A stretch of DNA of 64,000 nucleotides from Niabella agricola. Its GTDB lineage: Bacteria > Bacteroidota > Bacteroidia > Chitinophagales > Chitinophagaceae. The notes under the pieces were generated by a model. The model ran no database searches and was not told the origin of the DNA. It was given only the letters and a program-made list of their open reading frames with translations. Both the position numbers and the translations under genes were made by a program. The stretch is taken from contig NZ_JAJHIZ010000003.1 of assembly GCF_021538615.1 (NCBI RefSeq), positions 4,464,001 through 4,528,000 on the forward strand. The letters are read 5' to 3'. Of this stretch, positions 17,182 through 25,349 are shown piece after piece (within the stretch, counting starts at the first letter, position 1; every line of letters starts with the position of its first letter).

Positions 17182-18063
17182 ATGGCAGGTCAGTTAAAAG
17201 AGGTTCGGAATCGCATCAGTTCGGTACAAAGCATGCAGCAGATCACCAAGGCAATGAAAATGGTAAGTGCTGCAAAATTCCGTCGTGCACAGGATGCCAT
17301 CCTTCAGATGCGGCCCTATGCGCAGAAACTGCAGGAAATGCTGAGCAATATTGTAAGCAACAATGATGGTGATACCGAAATTGCACTGGCGGCGGAAAGA
17401 CCCGTTGAAAATGTACTGGTGATTGCCATTACCAGCGACCGGGGACTGGCGGGCGCATTTAACGCGAATGTAATCAAACTGACCAAGTCCCTGATTCGCG
17501 AAAAATACCAGCGCCAGTTTGAGAAAGGTAATGTAACCATCTGGAACCTGGGTAAAAAAGGATACGAGGCGCTGACCAAGGCCGGGTATAAAACAAATGA
17601 CACCTATAGGGACATTTTTCTGCAACTTTCATTTGAGAATGTGCAAAAGATCGCTACCGAAGCCATGAAGGCCTTTGAAGAAAAAAAATTTGATGCTGTA
17701 GAGATCGTGTACAGCCAGTTTAGAAACGCTGCCACGCAGGTTTTTACGGTGGAGCCTTTTTTGCCGATTCCCAAAGTGGAAAAGAAGGAAGGCATTGCTA
17801 AAGCCGATTTTATTTTTGATCCCAATAAGGAAGAACTGATCGCGGAGCTGATGCCCAAGATCCTGAATACCCAGTTATTCAAGGCCGTGCTGGACTCCAA
17901 CGCTTCTGAGCATGGTGCCCGGATGACCTCCATGGATAAAGCTTCCGAGAATGCCAATGAAATGTTACGGAACCTGAAGCTTTCTTACAACCGGGCACGG
18001 CAGGCGGCAATTACCACAGAGCTTACCGAAATCGTAAGCGGAGCCGCGGCCTTACAGGGATAA
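17182..18063 (+). CDS. atpG: ATP synthase F1 subunit gamma
   Basis: The 293-residue protein carries both conserved ends of the gamma subunit: the N-terminal helix QLKEVRNRISSVQSMQQITKAMKMVSAAKFRRAQ pattern and the C-terminal SYNRARQAAITTELTEI helix, which together form the rotating coiled-coil shaft in the alpha3-beta3 hexamer. The central domain has the ITSDRGLAGAFNAN block. Length is normal. It has its own promoter and is followed by scpB, not by atpD or atpC, nor preceded by atpA, so the F1 genes are split in this genome. Confidence 0.98.
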   Translation: MAGQLKEVRNRISSVQSMQQITKAMKMVSAAKFRRAQDAILQMRPYAQKLQEMLSNIVSNNDGDTEIALAAERPVENVLVIAITSDRGLAGAFNANVIKLTKSLIREKYQRQFEKGNVTIWNLGKKGYEALTKAGYKTNDTYRDIFLQLSFENVQKIATEAMKAFEEKKFDAVEIVYSQFRNAATQVFTVEPFLPIPKVEKKEGIAKADFIFDPNKEELIAELMPKILNTQLFKAVLDSNASEHGARMTSMDKASENANEMLRNLKLSYNRARQAAITTELTEIVSGAAALQG

Positions 18064-18065
18064 GA

Positions 18066-18148
18066 TACTTGTTCAATGTTTCAGGTTTAGGGTCGATGTT
18101 GTTTTACCCTTAACTTTAAACCCTGAACGTTAAACCTCGAAGTTTCTC
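18066..18148. repeat. Intergenic inverted repeat of the TTTAACGTTCA type
   Basis: Between atpG and scpB, TTCAATGTTTCAGGTTTAGGG faces an imperfect inverse copy (CCCTGAACGTTAAAC) about 40 bp later. Similar strings occur near 12825, 26860 and 38090. It can form an imperfect hairpin and may insulate the two genes. Confidence 0.45.
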
Positions 18149-18997
18149 ATGGATATAACCGGATTGATCCCCCATATTGAAGCGCTGATCTTCGCAAGCG
18201 ACAAGCCGCTTACCCCGCTGGAGCTGACAGACCTGCTGAACAGCGCATTTGGGTTTATGGAAGATAAGATCACACTGGACCAGGTGGAAGCGTCGATTGA
18301 AGGCGTTGTAGAAAAGTACAACTCGGAATTTTACCCGTTTGAAGTACGCGAGAGCGGTGGAGGCTGGCAATTCCTTACCAAAAAAGACTATCATAAAACC
18401 GTTGCCCAGATCAATGGTGATAAATTTATGAAACGCCTGTCGCCGGCAGCTTTGGAAACCTTATCGATCATTGCTTACAAGCAGCCAGTTACAAAGGGCG
18501 AAATCGAAGCTATCCGGGGAGTTAGTGCAGATTATGCCATTCAGAAATTGCTGGAAAAGGAACTGGTGATCATCAGTGGCCGTAACGAAAAGCTGCCCGG
18601 TCATCCTTTAGTATATTCTACATCAAAAACGTTCATGGATTATTTTGGGATCAATTCGGCTGAAGAGTTGCCCAAGATAAAGGAAGTGCTGGCAGAGCAG
18701 GAGATCTTACCAACCCCGGTTGATGAGGAAGGAAATGCCATTGCACCGGATGCCCCGGTTAATGAAGACGGCCATCCACTGGTGATTGCCGAAAACGGCG
18801 AACTGATCGAAGCCGCCGGAACGGATACCGCCGCCGATGCAGAGGCTGCAACGCTGCCGGAGACTCAGAGCGAAATAACAACTGAAGAAATAACCGAAGC
18901 GGCTGAGTCAGAAGCTCCAGTGCAGGAGAATGCCGATGATGCCGAAGCGGGATCTGAAGATCAAACAGAAGATACGAAGACGCCGGATGAAGAGTAA
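18149..18997 (+). CDS. scpB: Segregation and condensation protein B
   Basis: Residues 1-180 form the two winged-helix domains of ScpB, with the conserved LSPAALETLSIIAYKQPVTK block and the IRGVSADYAIQKLLEK stretch. ScpB works with ScpA and SMC in the bacterial condensin to compact and segregate the chromosome. The usual length is 180-200 residues; here an extra tail of about 90 residues follows, rich in Glu, Asp, Ala and Thr and predicted to be disordered. Bacteroidota homologs often have some acidic extension. It lies between atpG and lysA with a terminator after it. Confidence 0.96.
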   Translation: MDITGLIPHIEALIFASDKPLTPLELTDLLNSAFGFMEDKITLDQVEASIEGVVEKYNSEFYPFEVRESGGGWQFLTKKDYHKTVAQINGDKFMKRLSPAALETLSIIAYKQPVTKGEIEAIRGVSADYAIQKLLEKELVIISGRNEKLPGHPLVYSTSKTFMDYFGINSAEELPKIKEVLAEQEILPTPVDEEGNAIAPDAPVNEDGHPLVIAENGELIEAAGTDTAADAEAATLPETQSEITTEEITEAAESEAPVQENADDAEAGSEDQTEDTKTPDEE

Positions 18998-19024
18998 CTG
19001 CTGCCCGGCCCATTATTTTTATGT

Positions 19025-19048
19025 AGCAGTAGTTTTACTGCTTTTTTT
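19025..19048 (+). terminator. Rho-independent terminator between scpB and lysA
   Basis: AGCAGTA at 19025-19031 pairs with TACTGCT at 19036-19042 around a GTTT loop, followed by seven Ts ending at 19048. It ends only 12 bp before the lysA start, so the lysA promoter or leader must overlap it. Confidence 0.8.
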
Positions 19049-19060
19049 GTAAATACGATT

Positions 19061-20272
19061 ATGAGCGAACAATTAACAAACGAACAGCTGATTCAGGTTG
19101 CGCAGGAATTCGGAACCCCTGTATATGTATACAATGCTGATAAAATTGAAGTGCAATACCAGCGTTTGCGCACTGCTTTTGAAGGCGGACGCGTTAAAAT
19201 ATTTTATGCGGCAAAGGCGCTGACCAACCTGAGTGTGCTTCGTTTTATTCATCAGCTGGGTGCAAATGTAGACTGTAGCTCTATCAACGAGGTAAAGCTG
19301 GCCCTGCAGGCCGGTTTTGAGCCTGCACGTGTACTCTATACCAGCAACGGTATCCATTTTTCGGAAATTGAGGAAGCGTTAAAGCTGGGCGTATTTGTAA
19401 ACATAGACAGCCTGTATAATCTTCAGAAGCTGGGTGAAAAATACGGCGGCCAATATCCGGTAGGTGTACGGCTGCGCCCGAATATTATGGCTGGCGGCAA
19501 TCTTAAAATATCCACAGGGCACGATCGCAGTAAATTCGGGATTCCTGTAGAGCAACTGGGGCTGTTGGAGCAGTTGGTAAAAACCTATGGTATCCGGATT
19601 CAGAATCTGCATATCCACACCGGCAGCGATATTAAAGATGCCGATGTATTTATAAAAGGAATTGATGTGTTGTTCGATATCATTCCGCATTTCCCGGATC
19701 TGAAATCGATAGACCTGGGAGGCGGATTTAAAGTGGCTTATAAGGACGAAGACCCGGTGATCAATATCGAGGATCTTTCCCAAAAGGTACTGGCAGCCTT
19801 TGACGCCCATGAAGCTGCACGCCAACTGGAAATATGGTTTGAGCCGGGTAAATTTATGGTGAGTGAGTGCGGATACCTGGTCACTTCGGTGAACTTGCTT
19901 AAGGAAACGCCCGCTACCACTTTTGTGAGCATCAACAGTGGTTTCAATCATCTGATCCGTCCCATGTTTTATGATGCGTATCACCGGATTGAGAATCTTT
20001 CAAACCCCGATGGGAACGTAAAGCCCTACTCTGTGGTGGGAAATATTTGTGAAACGGATACGTTTGCCTGGGACCGGCCGCTGCCGGAAGTGCGGGAAGG
20101 AGACCTGTTGGTGTTTTATAATGCGGGGGCTTATGGCTATGAAATGGCCTCTACCTTCAACTCAAGATTTCGCCCGGCAGAGGTCATCATCCGCAACGGC
20201 AAGGCACAACTGATTCGCAAGAGAGATACGCTGGAAGACCTGACGCGTAACCAGGTGGTGGTGGATCTCTGA
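19061..20272 (+). CDS. lysA: Diaminopimelate decarboxylase
   Basis: The 403-residue PLP enzyme converts meso-diaminopimelate to L-lysine, the last step of lysine synthesis. Visible motifs are the Schiff-base lysine block FYAAKAL (about residue 48), the phosphate-binding IHTGSDI and LGGGF segments, the EPGKFMV block and the NICETDTFAWDR block whose Cys reaches into the partner active site. Length is normal. It stands alone between terminators and is convergent with ychF. The last codons and stop overlap a short copy of the TCTCTGA heptamer that is amplified at 21687. Confidence 0.96.
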   Translation: MSEQLTNEQLIQVAQEFGTPVYVYNADKIEVQYQRLRTAFEGGRVKIFYAAKALTNLSVLRFIHQLGANVDCSSINEVKLALQAGFEPARVLYTSNGIHFSEIEEALKLGVFVNIDSLYNLQKLGEKYGGQYPVGVRLRPNIMAGGNLKISTGHDRSKFGIPVEQLGLLEQLVKTYGIRIQNLHIHTGSDIKDADVFIKGIDVLFDIIPHFPDLKSIDLGGGFKVAYKDEDPVINIEDLSQKVLAAFDAHEAARQLEIWFEPGKFMVSECGYLVTSVNLLKETPATTFVSINSGFNHLIRPMFYDAYHRIENLSNPDGNVKPYSVVGNICETDTFAWDRPLPEVREGDLLVFYNAGAYGYEMASTFNSRFRPAEVIIRNGKAQLIRKRDTLEDLTRNQVVVDL

Positions 20273-20299
20273 TCTCTGAATACAACCAAATCCGGGGCT

Positions 20300-20405
20300 T
20301 GATTTAACCGCGATGGACGCAACGTGTTCGCAACGGTCGCAATGGGAGGAACCTAAATATTGAGAATTCTCCTGGCTCTCCCTGCGTGGCTCTAGCCTCT
20401 TACGG
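20300..20405. repeat. Intergenic element with GCAAC/GTTGC ends between lysA and ychF
   Basis: The 265-bp gap between the two convergent genes has no gene. It holds an accgcgatggacgcaac ... tcgcaacggtcgcaat block and, about 60 bp on, a ctgcgtggctctagcctctt ... ggttgca block of roughly inverse character. The pattern resembles the better-preserved element at 45647-45728. No clear terminator is visible. Confidence 0.35.
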
Positions 20406-20537
20406 TTGCATTCAATCACCAGGATGCCGGGGCATGGGATGTATAAAAGGCAGCTACTATACTTTTCGGGGTACGATCTACCGCTTTAAGGAAACGGCAC
20501 TAATCTCATTCCCACATCTTCACATTTCCACGTTTTT

Positions 20538-21635
20538 TTAAACATTAAACCGGAAATGCATAATATCGCCGTCCTTCACCAGGTATTCCTTGCCTTCAAT
20601 GCGCAGCTTGCCGGCATCACGGGCACCCGCCTCAGACTTGTACTGTACGAAATCATTGTAGGCGATCACTTCGGCTTTGATAAAGCCTTTTTCAAAATCG
20701 GTATGAATCACACCGGCACATTGCGGTGCTTTCCAGCCGTTGTGGAAGGTCCAGGCCCGTACTTCCTGCACACCGGCAGTGAAATAGGTATTTAAGCCCA
20801 GTAATTTGTACGCCGACCGGATCAGGCGATCCAGGGCGGGTTCGGTCATTTTGTATTCATCCATAAACAGGGCCTTGTCATCCGGGTCTTCCATCTCAGA
20901 AATCTGCGCTTCAATCGAATTATTCATCACGATCATCTCTGCGTTCTCACTTTTGATGGCTTCTTTCAATGCTTCGGAAAATTTATTGCCGGTATGCATG
21001 GAAGGTTCATCCACATTTGCCACATATAAAACCGGTTTGTCTGTAAGTAGGAACAGGTCGGCAATGATCTCTTTCTCCTCCTTGCTCAGGTCTAAAGAAC
21101 GGATGCTTTTTCCCTGTTCCAGGTGGGTCTTGCATTGCTGCAGCACCTCCAGTTCGGCTTTCGCTTTCGGATCGGTCTTGGCCTGCTTTTCTTTTTTCTG
21201 GATCTGCTTTTCCACGCTGTCCAGGTCTTTCAGCTGCAGTTCCGTGTCGATGATCTCCTTATCACCCACGGGGTTGATGGCGCCTTCATCCCGCAAGATG
21301 TTTTCATCTTCGAAGCAGCGGATGACATGAATGACGGCATCCACTTCGCGGATATTGGCCAGAAATTTATTACCCAGTCCCTCACCCTTGCTGGCGCCCC
21401 GCACCAGGCCGGCAATGTCTACAATTTCGATTTGGGTAGGCACCACACGTTCTGGTTGCACCAGTTCTGTAAGCACGCTCAGCCGCTCATCGGGTACGTT
21501 CACTAACCCCACATTGGGCTCAATGGTACAAAAGCGGTAATTGCTTGCCTGTGCTTTTGCACTGTTACTAACCGCGTTGAATAAAGTTGATTTTCCTACA
21601 TTGGGTAATCCCACGATGCCTGCCTGTAATGCCAT
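20538..21635 (-). CDS. ychF: Redox-regulated ATPase / GTP-binding protein YchF
   Basis: The 365-residue Obg-family P-loop protein has the Walker A motif GLPNVGKSTLFNAVS at residues about 8-22, a DIAGLVRGASKGEGLGNKFL switch region and the altered G4 motif (NVDE instead of NKxD) that makes YchF prefer ATP. The C-terminal TGS domain ends in the GKEYLVKDGDIMHFRFNV block. It associates with ribosomes and modulates stress responses. It is a single gene, and its start codon lies 51 bp from a heptamer tandem array. Confidence 0.98.
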   Translation of the reverse strand: MALQAGIVGLPNVGKSTLFNAVSNSAKAQASNYRFCTIEPNVGLVNVPDERLSVLTELVQPERVVPTQIEIVDIAGLVRGASKGEGLGNKFLANIREVDAVIHVIRCFEDENILRDEGAINPVGDKEIIDTELQLKDLDSVEKQIQKKEKQAKTDPKAKAELEVLQQCKTHLEQGKSIRSLDLSKEEKEIIADLFLLTDKPVLYVANVDEPSMHTGNKFSEALKEAIKSENAEMIVMNNSIEAQISEMEDPDDKALFMDEYKMTEPALDRLIRSAYKLLGLNTYFTAGVQEVRAWTFHNGWKAPQCAGVIHTDFEKGFIKAEVIAYNDFVQYKSEAGARDAGKLRIEGKEYLVKDGDIMHFRFNV

Positions 21636-21686
21636 TATTGATTAAATTACAAATTCTAAATATTAAATTCCGGATCCGGGTCTTGT

Positions 21687-21789
21687 ATCTCTGATCTCTG
21701 ATCTCTGATCTCTGATCTCTGATCTCTGATCTCTGATCTCTGATCTCTGATCTCTGATCTCTGATCTCTGATCTCTGATCTCTGATCTC
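21687..21789. repeat. Heptamer tandem array, (ATCTCTG) x about 14.7
   Basis: A 103-bp uninterrupted run of the 7-bp unit ATCTCTG lies between the start codons of the divergent ychF and SpmAB genes. A two-copy version sits over the stop codon of lysA (20264-20278). As 7 is not a multiple of 3 the array cannot code in a stable frame. It lies where the ychF promoter should be. Confidence 0.97.
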
Positions 21790-21883
21790 AATTTTCCGGC
21801 CGCAAAGGTACAAATTCTCTGCCGCAATTCTCAAATAAAGCCTAACTTCCCGCTTTCGATTTAAAATCATAATCTGACGCATT

Positions 21884-23155
21884 ATGGCATTGAGCAGGAT
21901 CTGGTCGGCATTCATCATTATAGCGATTCTTGTTGCCGCTTTTAAGTGCTTTTTTTTGGGAGAAACGCAGCTTTTCAGCTATATGATCAGTGGTAAGGCC
22001 AGTGATCCGGCCAACCCGTTGAAACTGGATGGTGTGATTGAAACCTGCTGGGTGGCGGTGGAGATCTGTCTGAAACTGATCGGGGTACTCTGTCTTTTTA
22101 TGGGCTTTATGAGCATTGCCGAGCGGGCAGGAGGAATCCGGTTTTTATCCCGGATCATCGGCCCCTTCTTTTCAAAGATCTTTCCTGATGTGCCCAAGGA
22201 TCATCCGGCGATGGGACATATGGTAATGAATTTTTCTGCTAATTTCCTGGGACTGGACAATGCCGCAACTCCTTTTGGACTAAAGGCCATGGAAAGCTTG
22301 CAGGAGCTGAATCCCAACAAGGATGTGGCTTCCAATGCCCAGATCATGTTCCTGTGCTTACATGCGGCCGGGTTTAATTTAATACCGGTTAGTGTGATCG
22401 CTATCCGGGCCGCTCAGAATGCCTCTGATCCCACCGATGTTTTTATTCCCTGTATGATCGTAACCTTTGTGGGTACACTCGTAGCATTGATCATTGTGTC
22501 GCTCCGTCAGAAAGTGAACCTGTTCCAACCCGTAATCCTGGTATGGCTACTGGGTATATCTGCAGCAGTAGTGGCACTGGTCCTTTACGTGTCGTCCCTG
22601 AATGCAGCCTCCATTCAATCATTTTCCGGTGTGCTTAGCAACGGACTGATCCTGCTGGTCTTTATTCTTATTGTGCTGGGTGGGGTGTATAAGAAGATTG
22701 ATGTATTCAGTGCGTTTATCGATGGTGCCCGGGGAGGCTTTGATACTGCAATAAAAATTATCCCGTATATATTGGGCATCCTGGTGGCTGTAAGTATGCT
22801 GCGTACCAGCGGTACGTTTGATATGGTCATCAATGGCATGAAATACATGTTTCATGCGTTGGGGGCCGATACGCGTTTTGTTGACGCCCTTCCAACGGCG
22901 CTCATCCGTCCGCTGAGTGGCGGCGCCGCCAGGGGCATGATGGTAAGCACCATGACCACGTTTGGTCCGGATTCTTTTGCCAGCAAGCTTTCCGGTGTTT
23001 TTCAGGGGGCTGCGGATACCACTTTTTATGTGGTGGCGGTTTATTTTGGAGCAGTGGGTATTAAAAATACGCGGTATTCCATCGGCACCATGTTATTAGC
23101 CGATCTGGCCGGTGTAATTACGGCTATCGGCATCAGTTACCTGTTTTTTACCTGA
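21884..23155 (+). CDS. Fused SpmA-SpmB nucleoside-recognition (Gate) membrane protein
   Basis: The 423-residue polytopic membrane protein joins two Gate domains. The first half resembles SpmA (NFSANFLGLDNAATPFG, then AAGFNLIPVSVIAIR) and the second SpmB (a PLSGGAARGMM segment, GAADTTFYVVAVYFG). In Bacillus the separate SpmA and SpmB proteins support spore-core dehydration, but Bacteroidota do not sporulate and carry the fusion as a conserved protein of unknown transport role. About nine to ten membrane segments are visible. It starts 33 bp-coupled with the oxygenase gene that follows. Confidence 0.9.
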   Translation: MALSRIWSAFIIIAILVAAFKCFFLGETQLFSYMISGKASDPANPLKLDGVIETCWVAVEICLKLIGVLCLFMGFMSIAERAGGIRFLSRIIGPFFSKIFPDVPKDHPAMGHMVMNFSANFLGLDNAATPFGLKAMESLQELNPNKDVASNAQIMFLCLHAAGFNLIPVSVIAIRAAQNASDPTDVFIPCMIVTFVGTLVALIIVSLRQKVNLFQPVILVWLLGISAAVVALVLYVSSLNAASIQSFSGVLSNGLILLVFILIVLGGVYKKIDVFSAFIDGARGGFDTAIKIIPYILGILVAVSMLRTSGTFDMVINGMKYMFHALGADTRFVDALPTALIRPLSGGAARGMMVSTMTTFGPDSFASKLSGVFQGAADTTFYVVAVYFGAVGIKNTRYSIGTMLLADLAGVITAIGISYLFFT

Positions 23156-23187
23156 ACTTTTTGCCGGTTTTCCTGTTTTGAAATTTT

Positions 23188-24369
23188 ATGGAAACGCCTT
23201 CCCGTTACCAGGTTAATACCACATCCTTTGATTACTACTGGAAAAAAGGAGCTGGTCGTTCATTATTACAGCAATTAGGATACATACCCGATATCCGGAA
23301 TGCGGATTCGTTTAAACGCTATTTAATGGAATGGGACCGGGACGGAGACACGGTTGTACAAAAGCTGTATAACCAGTTGGGGTTTGCAACGGCACATGCT
23401 GCACTGGAAGCATACCTGAACAAGGAGGAGGTAAGCGCCGAAGCTGCCGCGGTACTGGACTGCTTCTTCAGCACTTTTGAAACCAACCCTTCCTGGCTGG
23501 ATCATGATAAAATAGATAAAGGGATTGAATTGAGCCAGCGCTCCGGCATTCCCGGCCTGCTGGTACTGCGGAATTATTGTTTAATGGGCGGTTATGAATC
23601 GGCGGCCATCAACAAGCCGCTGATCTATACCGGTGCATTAAAGAAAGGTGCGGCAAAACGGCTTACGGAAACCACGCTTTTCTGGATCGGCATTACCCGC
23701 ACGGGAACCTTCAAAGAAGGGGGACACGGATTGTTCCAGGTGCTCAGCACCCGGCTGATTCATGCATACTCCCGGGTAAGCATCCTGGAAAAAACCGATT
23801 GGGACACCGCACAGTGGGGTGTGCCGCTGAATATCTGGGACATGCTGGCCACCCAGCTGGGCTTTTCGCTGGTTTTTCTTACCGGACTGCGGCGTATGGG
23901 GTTCCGGCCTTCTGCCGAAGAAACGGATGGCCTCTTTCACCTGTGGAAATATATTGGTTATCTTTTAGGTATTCCGTTAGAATTATTGCCGGAGAACGAA
24001 CCGGAAGCGATTGAGGCGCTGTATTACTGGACGATGACGCAATCGAAAGGTGATGCTGATTCTGTGGCATTGGCTCAGGCGCTGATCAGTGAAACCGTTA
24101 CATCCGGTTTCCCCAAGTCGATATGGGCAAGGAGACTAATGCAGCAGCTGCACCTGTTTTATAACTATTTCTTTTTGGGAACCTATTCCTGCCGGTTGCT
24201 GCAGATCCCCAAACCGGTGGTGGGAAACATCGCCTACTTCTTTTTATGGCGCCTGAGAAGGCTGGAACGGAAAATGAGTGAGGCCACATTTCGTGCAAAA
24301 GCCGTCCGGGACGGCGGCGCGCGCCAGGCCCGTGCGCTGGAGATATATTTGAAGTATAAACGGTTCTGA
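23188..24369 (+). CDS. MpaB/Lcp-type oxygenase family protein (DUF2236)
   Basis: The 393-residue protein fits the family that includes latex-clearing protein Lcp and fungal MpaB, haem-dependent oxygenases. Blocks seen are DYYWKKGAGRSLL near the N-terminus, RSGIPGLLVLRNYCLMGGY, FWIGITRTGTFKEGG, RLIHAYSRV with the likely haem-ligand His, and WGVPLNIWDMLATQLGFS. No signal peptide is visible, unlike secreted Lcp, so the rubber-cleaving role is unlikely. The substrate is unknown. It follows the SpmAB gene closely and is probably cotranscribed. Confidence 0.85.
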   Translation: METPSRYQVNTTSFDYYWKKGAGRSLLQQLGYIPDIRNADSFKRYLMEWDRDGDTVVQKLYNQLGFATAHAALEAYLNKEEVSAEAAAVLDCFFSTFETNPSWLDHDKIDKGIELSQRSGIPGLLVLRNYCLMGGYESAAINKPLIYTGALKKGAAKRLTETTLFWIGITRTGTFKEGGHGLFQVLSTRLIHAYSRVSILEKTDWDTAQWGVPLNIWDMLATQLGFSLVFLTGLRRMGFRPSAEETDGLFHLWKYIGYLLGIPLELLPENEPEAIEALYYWTMTQSKGDADSVALAQALISETVTSGFPKSIWARRLMQQLHLFYNYFFLGTYSCRLLQIPKPVVGNIAYFFLWRLRRLERKMSEATFRAKAVRDGGARQARALEIYLKYKRF

Positions 24370-24393
24370 CCTGGTTTAGAGTGAAAAATATAA

Positions 24394-24535
24394 AATATTA
24401 AATGTAACATGCAGAAGTGATTTTTCACGGGAACGGCATCTGCGGAATAAAAGGAGGGAATCGGATTCCGGTAAAGCTGCAGATCTAAAAGCGGGTAACG
24501 GGAGTCTTATACTTTTAAATTTTACATTCAATATT
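24394..24535. repeat. Intergenic inverted repeat with AATATTAAATGTAA ends
   Basis: AATATTAAATGTAA at 24394-24407 and TTACATTCAATATT at 24522-24535 are inverse copies (13 of 14 match) flanking a 114-bp GC-richer centre. It lies between convergent genes. Related strings occur near 26990 and 37900. Confidence 0.5.
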
Positions 24536-24566
24536 TCTTATTGGTTATTGCTCCTCTAAATGATCA

Positions 24567-25349
24567 TCACCTCGCGCAGGTATAAGCAGTATAAGTAGGG
24601 GTACCGTCCTTTTGTTGCTGTTCCACTGTATATACTTTCCTGAAGTTACCATCGGTTGTTTTTTTTAACAATGCCACACCTGCATCGTATTTCTGAAGCA
24701 GATACGTCATCGCGGCTTCTTCTGTGGCCCCGTTCCAGCCTTTCAGTTGATTGACCTCATCCACCAGTGATTTTGGGAATGTAGGCTGATACTGCATCTG
24801 AGCAAGGTTATCGCGGATGCCCCGTACCCTTGGGAACCGTGTATTAAAGGCTTTAGCGGCCTCGATATTGACCAGTACGAGCGCATATTGGGTTCCGTTG
24901 GGCAACACAACAAATTTTTGGTATTCTCCGTTGCTGGCGATTGCCTGGTCAATAAACTGATAGAGGTCGCCACTTGACGGCGGGCGGTTCTCGGGGTGAT
25001 TGTGCAGGTCTGCAAAACGATTAATAATAGCAGGGACGATGGCCGTATTCACAGCGCCGTTACTGACGGCAGAGTAAAGGATGCTGTCAGTGGATATGCA
25101 ACCGAAGGATACGGCATGTTCCTTTTGATCAGTTGCAGCCCTGATGACGGCTGCCAGTGCATTACGGTATGGCTGCTGTTTTGAAAATAACGTGGCCTTT
25201 TCAGCGGCGGTTTTGGCGTCTGCGCAGGAACTCGATAACCGGTGTGCCGGGGATGCGGGTGGGCGAAGACAACCTGCTATAAAAGAAAACATAATCGCCG
25301 GAACAGATAAACAAATGCATCTTATTGTGCCGGTGTTATAAGCCGTCAT
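24567..25349 (-). CDS. Lipoprotein with a JAMM-like HxH...SxxD motif
   Basis: The 260-residue protein has a hydrophobic N-terminus and lipobox (FIAGC, Cys27), so it should be anchored in the periplasm or at the surface. Residues 116-128 read HNHPENRPPSSGD, close to the zinc-binding JAMM/MPN+ signature (HxHx7SxxD) but with one residue fewer between the second His and Ser. The C-terminal half has an AAMTYLLQKYDAGVALLKK segment. It may be a divergent metallopeptidase or a structural relative; no family is certain. Its start codon overlaps the 3' end of paiB by 14 bp, so the two are translationally linked. Confidence 0.7.
   Translation of the reverse strand: MTAYNTGTIRCICLSVPAIMFSFIAGCLRPPASPAHRLSSSCADAKTAAEKATLFSKQQPYRNALAAVIRAATDQKEHAVSFGCISTDSILYSAVSNGAVNTAIVPAIINRFADLHNHPENRPPSSGDLYQFIDQAIASNGEYQKFVVLPNGTQYALVLVNIEAAKAFNTRFPRVRGIRDNLAQMQYQPTFPKSLVDEVNQLKGWNGATEEAAMTYLLQKYDAGVALLKKTTDGNFRKVYTVEQQQKDGTPTYTAYTCAR

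Noticed and set aside
21687..21789. Possible CRISPR-like array
   Set aside because: The units are 7 bp and contiguous without spacers, so it is a simple tandem repeat.
21568..21918. Minus-strand open frame with RDQRSEI repeats
   Set aside because: It is only the translation of the ATCTCTG array plus flanks and overlaps ychF and SpmAB starts; no family-like sequence outside the repeat.
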